Part shown: one piece after another, positions 50,827 through 58,801 of the stretch
Layout of the letters: each line of letters opens with the position of its first letter
Position numbering within the stretch: the stretch's first letter is position 1
DNA from: Rugosimonospora acidiphila
Lineage (GTDB): Bacteria > Actinomycetota > Actinomycetes > Mycobacteriales > Micromonosporaceae
Direction: 5' to 3'
Assembly (NCBI RefSeq): GCF_039543385.1
Contig: NZ_BAABJQ010000020.1
Coordinates: 62,001 to 126,000 of the forward strand
DNA: 64,000 nt
Position numbers and translations under genes: made by a program
Notes under the pieces: model-generated
What the model was told of the DNA's origin: nothing
What the model saw: only the letters and a program-made list of their open reading frames with translations
The model's database searches: none

Positions 50827-51801
50827 ATGCAGTACCGCACGCTCGGCCGCACCGGTCTGTCGGTGTCCGAGGTCGGCTTCGGCGCCTGGGGCATCGGCTC
50901 CTCGGGCTGGATCGGGGCGGACGAGGACGAATCGCTGCGCGCTCTGCACCGGGCCATCGAACTGGGCGCCAATGTCATCGACACCGCCCGCGGGTACGGC
51001 GACAGCGAGCGCATCGTCGGCCGAGTGGTGCGCGAGCACCGCGGCGAGACGATCCACGTGGCCACCAAGGTGCCGCCGAAGAACCGGCTGTGGCCGGCGC
51101 CGAACGGCATCGACCCGATGGAGGCGTTCCCGGGCGAGCACATCCGCACCAGCCTGGAGACGAGCCTGCGGGCCTCCCGGCTGGACGCGTTCGACGTGCT
51201 GCAGTTCCACGTGTGGAGCGACGAGTGGGTGGGGCGCGGCGACTGGCTGGAGACCATCCAGGCGCTCAAGCAGGAGGGGAAGATCCGCTTCTTCGGCATC
51301 TCCAACAACGACCACGAGCCGGCCAACGCGGTAAAGCTGGTCCGGTCCGGGCTGGTCGACACGGTACAGGTCATCTACAACGTGTTCGACCAGGCGCCGG
51401 AGGAGGAGCTGCTGCCGGCCTGCGCCGAGCACGGCGTGGGGGTGATCGTGCGGGTGCCGCTGGACGAGGGCGGGCTGACCGGCAGCATCACCGAGGACAG
51501 CACGTTCCCCGAGGGGGATTTCCGCAACCGGTACTTCGCCGGCGACCGGCGCGCCCAGGTGCGGCGCCGCGCCGAGGCGATCGTCGCCGACCTGGGCATC
51601 CGGCCGGACGAGCTGGCCGAGACCGCGCTGCGGTTCACGCTGTCCTCCCCGGCGGTGTCCACCGTGATCCCGGGCATGCGCACGGTACGCAATGTGGAGC
51701 GGAACACGGCCATCGGCGACGGTCGTGGGCTGCCCGAACAGCGGCGCGCGGCCCTGGTGGCGCACCGCTGGGACCGCAACTTCTACCAGCCGGACGCGTG
51801 A
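50827..51801 (+). CDS. Aldo/keto reductase
   Basis: A 324-residue NADPH-dependent oxidoreductase (TIM barrel). The N-terminus MQYRTLGRTGLSVSEVGFGAWGIG and the catalytic Asp/Tyr region NVIDTARGYGDSER match the family; the Lys/His positions follow in VATKVPPK and LQFHVW. It is divergent from the dipeptidase. Substrate unknown, probably a carbonyl or sugar. Confidence 0.92.
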   Translation: MQYRTLGRTGLSVSEVGFGAWGIGSSGWIGADEDESLRALHRAIELGANVIDTARGYGDSERIVGRVVREHRGETIHVATKVPPKNRLWPAPNGIDPMEAFPGEHIRTSLETSLRASRLDAFDVLQFHVWSDEWVGRGDWLETIQALKQEGKIRFFGISNNDHEPANAVKLVRSGLVDTVQVIYNVFDQAPEEELLPACAEHGVGVIVRVPLDEGGLTGSITEDSTFPEGDFRNRYFAGDRRAQVRRRAEAIVADLGIRPDELAETALRFTLSSPAVSTVIPGMRTVRNVERNTAIGDGRGLPEQRRAALVAHRWDRNFYQPDA

Positions 51802-51932
51802 CGCTTCTGGAGGCCACCCCCGGCGGAGCCCGGTAGCGGTTTCGCGGGTCGGCGGCCCGACCGGTCTGGCTCGGCGCGGCTGGCGCCGGGCCTCGACCCG
51901 GGCCAGTCGCCGGCGCCGCCCCGCGGGACCAC

Positions 51933-51945
51933 TACCCTGATGAGG
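51933..51945 (+). promoter_or_regulatory. Leaderless promoter of the exonuclease gene
   Basis: TACCCT (51933-51938) ends six bases before the GTG at 51945. This is the classical spacing for an actinobacterial leaderless transcript. Confidence 0.55.
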
Positions 51946-52970
51946 TGACGCCGCCGTCGACCCCGCCATCGCTGCTGGTGGTGGACGGCAACAGCCTGTT
52001 GCACCGGGCCTACCACGCGGCGGCCACCGGGCAGTTGCTCGACGGGGCGGGCCGGGCGGTGTGGGGGTTGAAGGGGCTGATCGGGTACGTGGCCCGGGCC
52101 GCGGCCCGGCTGCGCCCGGACGCGGTGGTCGTCGGCTTCGACTGCCCGGACCACTCAGCGCGCAAGAATGACTACCCGGAGTACAAGGCGCAGCGGCCAC
52201 AGAAGCCGGCCGACCTCGCCGATCAGCTTGCCGACGCCCCGGACCTGCTGCGCGCGGCCGGCATCGCCACCGTGGTGCCGCACGCCTACGAGGCCGACGA
52301 CGTGCTCGCCAGCTCGGCCGCGGCCGCCCGGCGCCACGGCTGGCGGGCGGTGCTGATGACCAGCGACCGGGACGCGTTCGCGCTCATCGACCCATCGACG
52401 TCGGTGCTGCGCGTGCGCAATGGCGGGTTCGACCAGGCCGTGCTGGTCAACGCCGCGTCCCTGGCGGAGAACTACGGCGTCACCCCCTCGCAGTACCGCG
52501 ACTACGCCGCGCTGCGCGGCGATCCCTCGGACAACCTGCGCGGGGTGCCGGGCTTCGGCTCGGCCACCTCCGCCCGGCTGCTGGCCGAGTTCGGCAGCCT
52601 GGAGCGGGCCTGGGCGGCCTGGGACGGCGGGGACGAACAGGCCGTCCGCTCGGTGGTGGGCGAGCGCTCGGGTGGGCAGTTCGGCTCGCCGGCCGCCCGG
52701 GAGACGGTGCGGCGCAACCGCCGGCTCATGGCCATGCGCGACGACCTGCCGATACCGGCCCTGGACACGCTGCGGCTGCCGCTCGACCTCGCGGTGATGA
52801 AGCGCGCGCTGGCCGGTCGCGGCATCATCCTCGGGCCGTCGCTGTGGGCGCTGACCGGCGGCTCGCCGCCGGACGCCCAGGCCGTCGCGCCGGCTCCCCA
52901 GCAGTGGGTGCGGGCCGGCGGCCCGCGCCGGCGCCGGGAGCCCCTGCCCGGACAGCTCAGCCTGTTCTGA
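51945..52970 (+). CDS. 5'-3' exonuclease (FEN/PIN-fold, Pol I-type N domain)
   Basis: A 341-residue nuclease. It carries the acidic metal-binding residues of the 5'-nuclease family: LLVVDGNSLLHRAYH, AVVVGFDC, YEADDVLASS, MTSDRDAFALI, then GDPSDNLRGVPGFGSATSARLLAEFGSLE (helix-3-turn-helix). A separate stand-alone copy is normal in actinobacteria; it may process Okazaki fragments or damaged DNA. The stop overlaps the convergent KS-beta gene by 14 bases. Confidence 0.92.
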   Translation: MTPPSTPPSLLVVDGNSLLHRAYHAAATGQLLDGAGRAVWGLKGLIGYVARAAARLRPDAVVVGFDCPDHSARKNDYPEYKAQRPQKPADLADQLADAPDLLRAAGIATVVPHAYEADDVLASSAAAARRHGWRAVLMTSDRDAFALIDPSTSVLRVRNGGFDQAVLVNAASLAENYGVTPSQYRDYAALRGDPSDNLRGVPGFGSATSARLLAEFGSLERAWAAWDGGDEQAVRSVVGERSGGQFGSPAARETVRRNRRLMAMRDDLPIPALDTLRLPLDLAVMKRALAGRGIILGPSLWALTGGSPPDAQAVAPAPQQWVRAGGPRRRREPLPGQLSLF

Positions 52971-54240
52971 CGCTCTCGCTCTCGGGCCAGCGGCGCAGCA
53001 GCACCGCGCTGTTGAAGCCATCGAAGCCGCGCGCCCCGACGAGCGCGAGGTCGGTGCGCTGTTGCCGCTGCTCGCGGACGAAGTCCAGCTCGCAGCCGGG
53101 GGCCGGGCGATCCGTTCCGGCGGTCGCCGGCAGCAGCCCGTGCCGCATCGCCAGCAGCGCGTTGGCCACGTCCAGGGCCGCCCCGCCCTGGTGGGCCCGG
53201 CCGGTCAGCGGCTTCTGCGTGGTCACCGGCGGCGAGCAGCCGAACACGGCACGCAGCGCCTGGGCCTCGGCGAGGTCGTACCCGGGCACCCCGAGCGCGT
53301 CCGGCACCACCAGCCCCACCTCGTCCGGCCGGGCCCCGGCCCGCCGCAGCGCCAGCGCCATGGCCCGGGCGTACTGCGTCGGATCGTGCGCCTGCCGGTC
53401 GTGGGTGTGGTGGGCGTCGGTGTGGTGCGCGTCGGTGTGGTGCGCGTCGTGCGTCGCCCCCCAGCCGGCCACCTCGCCGTAGATGGTCGCGCCCCGCTCC
53501 CGCGCGTGGTCGAGCTCCTCGACGACGAACACCGCGCCGCCCTCGCCGGGCACGTAACCACCGGCCGCCACGTCGAACGGCCGGTAGGCCCCATCCGGGT
53601 CGGTGCCGCTGCTGAGCAGGCCGCCACGCAGCTGGCAGGCCAACGCGTACGGGCTCAGCGGGCACTCGGTGCCCCCGGCGATGACCACCGGGGTACCCCG
53701 CCGGATCATGCGTACCGCCTGGGCCAGGCTGTCCAGGCCGCCGGCGGTCTCCGACACCAGTACCCCGCACGGACCCTTGAACTGGTGGTGAATGGAGAGC
53801 TGGCCGACGCTGGCGGCGTAGAACCAGGCGATCGACTGGTACGCGCCGACCGTGCGCGACGGCTGGCTCCACAGCCGCTGCAGCTCCCGCTGGCCGAACA
53901 GGTTGCCGCCCGACGAACTGGCCAGTACCACCCCCACGCCGTACGGATCGTCGGTCACCTCGGCCAGCCCGGCGTCCTGCAGAGCGAGCCGGGTGGCCGC
54001 GAACCCGAGGTGCGTCCAGCGGTCGGTCTGCACCACCCGCCGGCTGTCGGCCCACTCCAGCGCGTCGAACTCAGTGATCTCGCCGGCCAGCGTGGTCGGG
54101 TACCGCGCCGGATCGAACAGGGTGATCCGCCGCAACGCGCTCTCCCCGGCCAGCACCCGCTTCCAGTGCGCGTCCACCCCGACCCCGGTCGGGGCGACCA
54201 CCCCGACCCCGGTGACAACCGCCCGCTGACGCTCGCTCAT
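52957..54240 (-). CDS. Ketosynthase chain-length factor (KS-beta / CLF)
   Basis: A 427-residue partner of KS-alpha in the minimal type II polyketide synthase; the heterodimer sets chain length. It starts MSERQRAVVTGVGVVAPTGVGVDAHW at an ATGA overlap with KS-alpha. The active-site cysteine is absent: aligning VSETAGGLD with KS-alpha's STGCTSGID places Thr165 where CLFs usually have Gln. An insertion of three DAHHT repeats from 15-bp units interrupts the region after GEVAGWGAT. Last gene of the operon. Confidence 0.92.
   Translation of the reverse strand: MSERQRAVVTGVGVVAPTGVGVDAHWKRVLAGESALRRITLFDPARYPTTLAGEITEFDALEWADSRRVVQTDRWTHLGFAATRLALQDAGLAEVTDDPYGVGVVLASSSGGNLFGQRELQRLWSQPSRTVGAYQSIAWFYAASVGQLSIHHQFKGPCGVLVSETAGGLDSLAQAVRMIRRGTPVVIAGGTECPLSPYALACQLRGGLLSSGTDPDGAYRPFDVAAGGYVPGEGGAVFVVEELDHARERGATIYGEVAGWGATHDAHHTDAHHTDAHHTHDRQAHDPTQYARAMALALRRAGARPDEVGLVVPDALGVPGYDLAEAQALRAVFGCSPPVTTQKPLTGRAHQGGAALDVANALLAMRHGLLPATAGTDRPAPGCELDFVREQRQQRTDLALVGARGFDGFNSAVLLRRWPESESVRTG
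53405..53449 (-). repeat. Three 15-bp repeats encoding DAHHT in KS-beta
   Basis: Units at 53405, 53420 and 53435 are nearly identical and make a histidine-rich insertion inside the enzyme. Confidence 0.9.
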
Positions 54241-55508
54241 CGCACCGCCTCCGTGAGCCGCCGGAAGACCATTGCCGACTGAAATCCGCCGAATCCGCTG
54301 CCCACCGACAGTGCGACGTTCACGTCCACCTCGCGCGCGGTGTTGGGGACGTAGTCCAGGTCGCACTCCGGGTCGCGGGTGGCCCAGTTGGCGGTCGGCG
54401 GCACGACTCCGGTCTCGATGGCCAGCGCGCAGGCGGCCATCTCGATCGAGCCGATCGCGCCGAGCGAGTGGCCCACCATCGACTTGATGGAGCTGATCGG
54501 CAGCTCGTACGCCGTCTCACCGAGCGCCCGCTTGAACGCGGCCGTCTCGTGCCGATCGTTCTGCCGGGTGCCCGAGCCGTGCGCGCTGATGTACGACACG
54601 TCGCTCGGGTTGAGCCGGGCCTCGTCCAGCGCCGCCGTGATGGCCAGCGCCATCTCCGCGCCGTCGGGCCGCAGGCCGGTCATGTGGTACCCGTTGCTGC
54701 GGTTGGCGTAGCCGACCACCTCGCAGTAGATGGGCGCCCGGCGCCGGCGGGCGTGCTCCAACTCCTCCAGCACGAGCACCGCGGCCCCCTCGGCGAGCAC
54801 GAACCCGGTCCGGTTGCCGTCGAACGGCCGGGAGGCGTGCGCCGGGTCGTCGTTGGCGGCAGTGGTGGCCTTGATGGCGTCGAACGACGCGACGGTCACC
54901 GGCGAGATCGGGGTGTCCGACGCGCCGGCCAGCATCACGTCCGCCTCGTCGTCGCAGATGAGCTGGTGGGCGTGGCCGATCGCGTCGATGCCCGAGGTGC
55001 AGCCCGTGGAGACCACCTGGGCCGGCCCGTGCAGCCCGTGTCGGCAGGCGACGTCGGCGGCCAGGCTGCTCGGGATCAGCGCCTGGTAGAGGAACGGCAT
55101 GGTGCGCTGGTGGTCGACCAGCCACTGGGCGCCGGAGTCGCTGGCCACCACGTACTCCCGCTCCAGCGCCATGGTGCCGCCCACGGCCGAGCCGAGCACG
55201 ACCCCGGTCCGCTGCCGGGTCGCCTCGTCCGTACCCAGCCCGCTGTCGGCCAGCGCCTCGATCGAGGCGGCCAGCGCGAACTGCACGTACCGGTCGGCGC
55301 GCTGCCGCTCCAGGCAGGTCAGCCCGGCCGCCACCGCGTCGAAGTCGCACTCGGCCGCGATCTGCGAACGGAACGGGGACGGGTCGAAGAAGGTGATCCG
55401 CCGGGTGGAGGTCCGCCCCTCGGTGACGGTGGCCCAGAACCGGTCGCGGGTGACCCCACCGGGGGCCACCACGCCGATCCCGGTCACCACCGTGCGCCGG
55501 CGTGTCAT
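54237..55508 (-). CDS. Beta-ketoacyl synthase, KS-alpha of a type II PKS
   Basis: A 423-residue condensing enzyme with an intact triad: Cys170 (VSTGCTSG), His310 (SAHGSGTR) and His347 (SMVGHSLG). It begins MTRRRTVVTGIGVVAPGGV. It performs the iterative malonyl-ACP condensations that build an aromatic polyketide backbone. ATGA-type overlaps join it to the cupin upstream and KS-beta downstream. With a SARP, TcmI-like cyclase and flavin hydroxylase nearby and no ketoreductase seen, the locus resembles spore-pigment or pentangular polyphenol clusters. Confidence 0.95.
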   Translation of the reverse strand: MTRRRTVVTGIGVVAPGGVTRDRFWATVTEGRTSTRRITFFDPSPFRSQIAAECDFDAVAAGLTCLERQRADRYVQFALAASIEALADSGLGTDEATRQRTGVVLGSAVGGTMALEREYVVASDSGAQWLVDHQRTMPFLYQALIPSSLAADVACRHGLHGPAQVVSTGCTSGIDAIGHAHQLICDDEADVMLAGASDTPISPVTVASFDAIKATTAANDDPAHASRPFDGNRTGFVLAEGAAVLVLEELEHARRRRAPIYCEVVGYANRSNGYHMTGLRPDGAEMALAITAALDEARLNPSDVSYISAHGSGTRQNDRHETAAFKRALGETAYELPISSIKSMVGHSLGAIGSIEMAACALAIETGVVPPTANWATRDPECDLDYVPNTAREVDVNVALSVGSGFGGFQSAMVFRRLTEAVR

Positions 55509-56011
55509 GTCGAGGTCTCCGCCGGCGCGGCCGCGACCGGGGCGGACTCGGTGTCCACGTGGCCCAGCTCCGGCCGGGGTGCCAGCGGACCCAGGTGGAA
55601 GACGGCCTCGGCCGGTTCGGTACCGGCGTTGCGCAGCCGGTGCCGGGTATGCCTCGGGATGAACAGCCCCTCGCCCGGGCTCAGCGAGATGGGTTGATCG
55701 TCCAGGTCGACCGTGATCTCGCCACGGGTGACGTAGAGGAACTCCTCGCTGTAGGGGTGGTAGTGCTCGCCGATCCGCTCCCCCGGCCGCAGGGTCGCCA
55801 CGCCCATGAAGCCCGAGGTGCTGCCCACGGTCTTGGGACCCAGCAACACCCGCAGCTCGCCGCCGCGCCGCCGGTCCACGGGTACCTCCGCCACGGCGAT
55901 CACCCGCCCGGCCTCCCCAGCCGCCGCCTGACTCACCGGCGCCTCACTCACCGGCGCCTCACTCATCGCCGCCTGGCTCATCGCCGCCTCGGTCATCGCC
56001 GTCTCACTCAT
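55505..56011 (-). CDS. Cupin-domain protein (TcmJ-like polyketide cyclase/monooxygenase partner)
   Basis: About 168 residues. After a repetitive N-terminus (MSETAMTEAAMSQAAM, ~30 residues from 15-bp repeats), a cupin fold has the metal ligands HYHPYSEE and H in RHTRHRL. Cupins of this kind in type II PKS operons (TcmJ, WhiE-like) aid cyclisation or oxygenation. Several in-frame ATGs in the repeat make the true start uncertain; the first overlaps the ACP-cyclase stop by eight bases. It precedes KS-alpha (overlap). Confidence 0.87.
   Translation of the reverse strand: MSETAMTEAAMSQAAMSEAPVSEAPVSQAAAGEAGRVIAVAEVPVDRRRGGELRVLLGPKTVGSTSGFMGVATLRPGERIGEHYHPYSEEFLYVTRGEITVDLDDQPISLSPGEGLFIPRHTRHRLRNAGTEPAEAVFHLGPLAPRPELGHVDTESAPVAAAPAETST
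55931..56005 (-). repeat. 15-bp tandem repeats at the cupin N-terminus
   Basis: Five units from 55931 to 56005 (a partial sixth reaches the start) encode SEAPV/SQAAM-like pentapeptides. Confidence 0.88.
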
Positions 56012-56903
56012 CGCTGCCTCCCGGTACCGTGGCCGGCCGCTGGGCCGCCGCGCGCTCCACGCGTTCGCGGATGACGTCCAGTTGCGGGCGCGAGTTGGTG
56101 TTGAGCCGCTCGGTCATCTGCCGGTTGTTCACCGGGGCGGTCGGGCGCATGGAGAAGTCCTGGACCCAGGTCATCCGCACGCCCTCGGGCAGTTCGTCGT
56201 AGCGCCAGAAGATGCGCATGTACTCGAACGGCCCGGTCTCCACCCGGTGCGCCCGCACCTCGTGCCGTACCGGGTCGCAGGTGCGCTCGCTGACCCAGGT
56301 CCAGCTGATCCCGTTCTCGTCGGGCACCATGGTCAGCCGGAACAGGACGGTGTCGCCGTTGCGCTCCAGTACCTGGACGTCGGCGTACTCGGTGAACAGG
56401 TCGGTCCACCGCTCGACGTCGTTGGTCATCCGCCAGACCAACTCCAGCGGCGCGTCGATGACCACGCTGTTCTCGGTGTGTCCCGGCGGATCGGGATTCG
56501 TCGCCTCCTCGGTCGGCTGGGCCGACCCGGTGGACTCACTCGGGCGCGCCGACGCGGTGGATTCGGTCGGCTCCGAGGCGGTGCGCTGAGCCGGCGCGGC
56601 GGGGCCGGTCGAGGAGGGCGGTGTCGCCAGCGGAGGATCGGTCGGGCTCGTCGCCGCGCCGTCCAGCACGCCGGCGACCTCGTCGATGGTGAGCTGGCCG
56701 GCGTTCTCCGGCACCCGCACGCCGTAGCGGTCGGCCACCACGGCCTCCAGCTCCAGCAGGGCGAGCGAGTCCAGGCCGAGCTCGGTCAGGGTCGCGTCCG
56801 GCGCCGCCGCGGCGGCGTCGGGATCCAGTCCGCAGTTGCTCACCAGGATCGCGGTGATTTCACCGGACGCGGCCTGCCGCCGGTCCGAGGTGTTGAGAGT
56901 CAT
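56004..56903 (-). CDS. Acyl carrier protein fused to a polyketide aromatase/cyclase
   Basis: A 299-residue bifunctional protein. Residues ~8-85 are an ACP: LTELGLDSLALLELEAVV with the phosphopantetheine Ser46. A Ser/Thr/Pro/Ala-rich linker (residues ~88-135) leads to a START/SRPBCC-type cyclase (ENSVVIDAPLELVWRMTNDVERWTDLFTEYADVQVLERNGDTVLFRLTM) as in TcmN/WhiE-VI-like enzymes. The ACP carries the growing chain and the fused cyclase probably folds its first ring. These are normally separate genes, so the fusion stands out. It lies 16 bases after the biotin carboxylase. Confidence 0.92.
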   Translation of the reverse strand: MTLNTSDRRQAASGEITAILVSNCGLDPDAAAAAPDATLTELGLDSLALLELEAVVADRYGVRVPENAGQLTIDEVAGVLDGAATSPTDPPLATPPSSTGPAAPAQRTASEPTESTASARPSESTGSAQPTEEATNPDPPGHTENSVVIDAPLELVWRMTNDVERWTDLFTEYADVQVLERNGDTVLFRLTMVPDENGISWTWVSERTCDPVRHEVRAHRVETGPFEYMRIFWRYDELPEGVRMTWVQDFSMRPTAPVNNRQMTERLNTNSRPQLDVIRERVERAAAQRPATVPGGSDE

Positions 56904-56919
56904 CTGGTCTCCCCAGCCG

Positions 56920-58275
56920 TCAGTGGGTTGCGTCCATCAGTCGCTCGACCAGTGCGGTCGAGTAGCGCCCCTTGCGGAACGCCGCGTCGTCGAGAATCCG
57001 GCGCAGGAACGGGATGGTGGTGCGTACGCCCGCGCCGGCGATGTCGAACTCGTACAGCGCCCGGTCCATCCGGTCGAGGGCGAGATCGCGCTCGGGTGCC
57101 CAGACAATGACCTTGGCGAGCAGCGAGTCGTAGTACGGGCCGACCAGGTAGCCGGCGTAGCCGTGGGTGTCCACCCGGGTGAACGGGCCGCCCGGCGGTT
57201 GGAACCGGTCGAGGCGCCCGGGCGCGGGTGCGAAGCCCCGCTCCGGATCCTCCGCGTTGACCCGGCACTCCACCGCGGTGCCCCGCAGCCGGATCTCGTC
57301 CTGCCGCATCCGCAGCGGTATGCCGGCCGCGATGTGCAGCTGCTCGTGTACCAGGTCGATGCCGCTGATCATCTCGGTCACCGGGTGTTCCACCTGGATG
57401 CGGCAGTTGGCCTCGATGAAGCGGAAGTTCTCCGCCTCGTCCACCAGGAACTCGAAGGTGCCCGCGCCGCAGTAGCCCACGGCGAGCGCCCCACGCACGG
57501 CGGCGTCGGCGATGGCGTCCAGGGTGCGGGCGCACAACCCCGTCGCCGGGCCCTCCTCCACCAGCTTCTGGTGCCGGCGCTGCACCGAACAGTCCCGGGT
57601 GCCCAGGTGCACACCGTTGCCGTACGAGTCGCAGAGCACCTGCACCTCGATGTGCCGGGCGTTGACCAGGTAGCTCTCCAGGTACACCCGGTTGTCGCCG
57701 AATGTGGCCTGCGCGGCCAGTTGGGTGCGCGCGTACGCCTCGACGAGCTCGGACGGCGACCAGACCACCGCCATCCCGCGCCCTCCGCCGCCCGCGACGC
57801 TCTTGATGATCACCGGGTAGCCGATCTCCTCGGCCACGGCGCGGGCGGCCGCCGCGCTGGTCACCGGCTCGGTGCTGCCGGGCGAGAGCGGTAGGCCGGC
57901 CTCGGCCATCAGGGTGCGCGCCCGCGCCTTGTCGCCGAAGCCGCGCACCACCTCCGGCCCGGGGCCGATGAAGACCAGCCCGGCCTCCTCGCACACCTCG
58001 GCGAAGTCGGGGTCCTCGGAGAGGAACCCATAGCCCGGGTGGATCGCCTCGGCGCCGGTCTGCCGGGCCGCCTCGATGATCGCCGGGGTGTTCAGGTAGC
58101 TGTGCCGGCTGGCCGGCGGCCCGATCCGGACGGCCTCGTCGGCCAGCCGTACCGCGGCCGAGTCGGCGTCCGCCGTTGAGTAGACGGCCACCGTGCGCAC
58201 GCCGAGTTCCCGGCACGCGCGGACGACCCGTAGCGCGATTTCGCCGCGATTGGCGATCAGTATCTTCTCGAACAT
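56920..58275 (-). CDS. accC: Biotin carboxylase subunit of acetyl-CoA carboxylase
   Basis: A 451-residue ATP-grasp enzyme that carboxylates biotin on BCCP. It starts MFEKILIANRGEIALRVVRACRELGV and contains the glycine-rich ATP loop SVAGGGGRGM, the EQ/Q region and the FIEANCRIQVEHPVTEMISGIDLV block. Length matches stand-alone AccC. It sits between BCCP and the ACP-cyclase in the PKS operon, so it likely raises malonyl-CoA for the polyketide rather than for housekeeping fatty acids. Confidence 0.95.
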   Translation of the reverse strand: MFEKILIANRGEIALRVVRACRELGVRTVAVYSTADADSAAVRLADEAVRIGPPASRHSYLNTPAIIEAARQTGAEAIHPGYGFLSEDPDFAEVCEEAGLVFIGPGPEVVRGFGDKARARTLMAEAGLPLSPGSTEPVTSAAAARAVAEEIGYPVIIKSVAGGGGRGMAVVWSPSELVEAYARTQLAAQATFGDNRVYLESYLVNARHIEVQVLCDSYGNGVHLGTRDCSVQRRHQKLVEEGPATGLCARTLDAIADAAVRGALAVGYCGAGTFEFLVDEAENFRFIEANCRIQVEHPVTEMISGIDLVHEQLHIAAGIPLRMRQDEIRLRGTAVECRVNAEDPERGFAPAPGRLDRFQPPGGPFTRVDTHGYAGYLVGPYYDSLLAKVIVWAPERDLALDRMDRALYEFDIAGAGVRTTIPFLRRILDDAAFRKGRYSTALVERLMDATH

Positions 58276-58297
58276 CGACGCGCCCCTCCCCCGCCAC

Positions 58298-58801
58298 TCA
58301 CGCCGGCGCCAGTGCGATCAACGCCTGCCCGAACTCGACCGGCTGGCCGTCGTCGACGAGTACGTCGAGCACCCGGCCGGCCTGGCCGGCGGTGATCTCG
58401 TTCATCAGCTTCATCGCCTCGACGATGCCGATCACTTTCCCGGGTTCGATCAGATCGCCGACCGCCACGAACGGCGCCGCGCCCGGCTCGGCGGCCCGGT
58501 AGAAGGTGCCGACCATCGGCGACACGATGCTGGACTGTCCGGCCCGTTTCGCCGGCTCGGCCGGGTCCCGCTGCGCCGGCGCGGTGCCGTTCACGGCTAC
58601 CGGTGCCGGCTCGGCGGGTGGCGCGGCGGCCGGTCGCGCCGGCCCGGCGACCGTTGTCTCGCCGTGCCATTCGACCTCGACGGCCGCGTCGCCGCGGGTG
58701 ATCTGGATGCGCCGCAGCGGGCCGGTCACCTCGGCCGCGAGCAGCCGGGCCTGCTGGCGCAGTACCGCCAGCACGCCATCGTCATCGTCCGGATTATTCA
58801 T
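58298..58801 (-). CDS. accB: Biotin carboxyl carrier protein
   Basis: A 167-residue carrier. The biotinylation motif EAMKLMNE gives Lys131; the biotinyl domain (~90-167) is preceded by an Ala/Pro-rich linker. The ATG at 58801 gives MNNPDDDDGV; it overlaps the fused carboxyltransferase by eight bases. It shuttles carboxybiotin between AccC and the carboxyltransferase. Confidence 0.95.
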   Translation of the reverse strand: MNNPDDDDGVLAVLRQQARLLAAEVTGPLRRIQITRGDAAVEVEWHGETTVAGPARPAAAPPAEPAPVAVNGTAPAQRDPAEPAKRAGQSSIVSPMVGTFYRAAEPGAAPFVAVGDLIEPGKVIGIVEAMKLMNEITAGQAGRVLDVLVDDGQPVEFGQALIALAPA

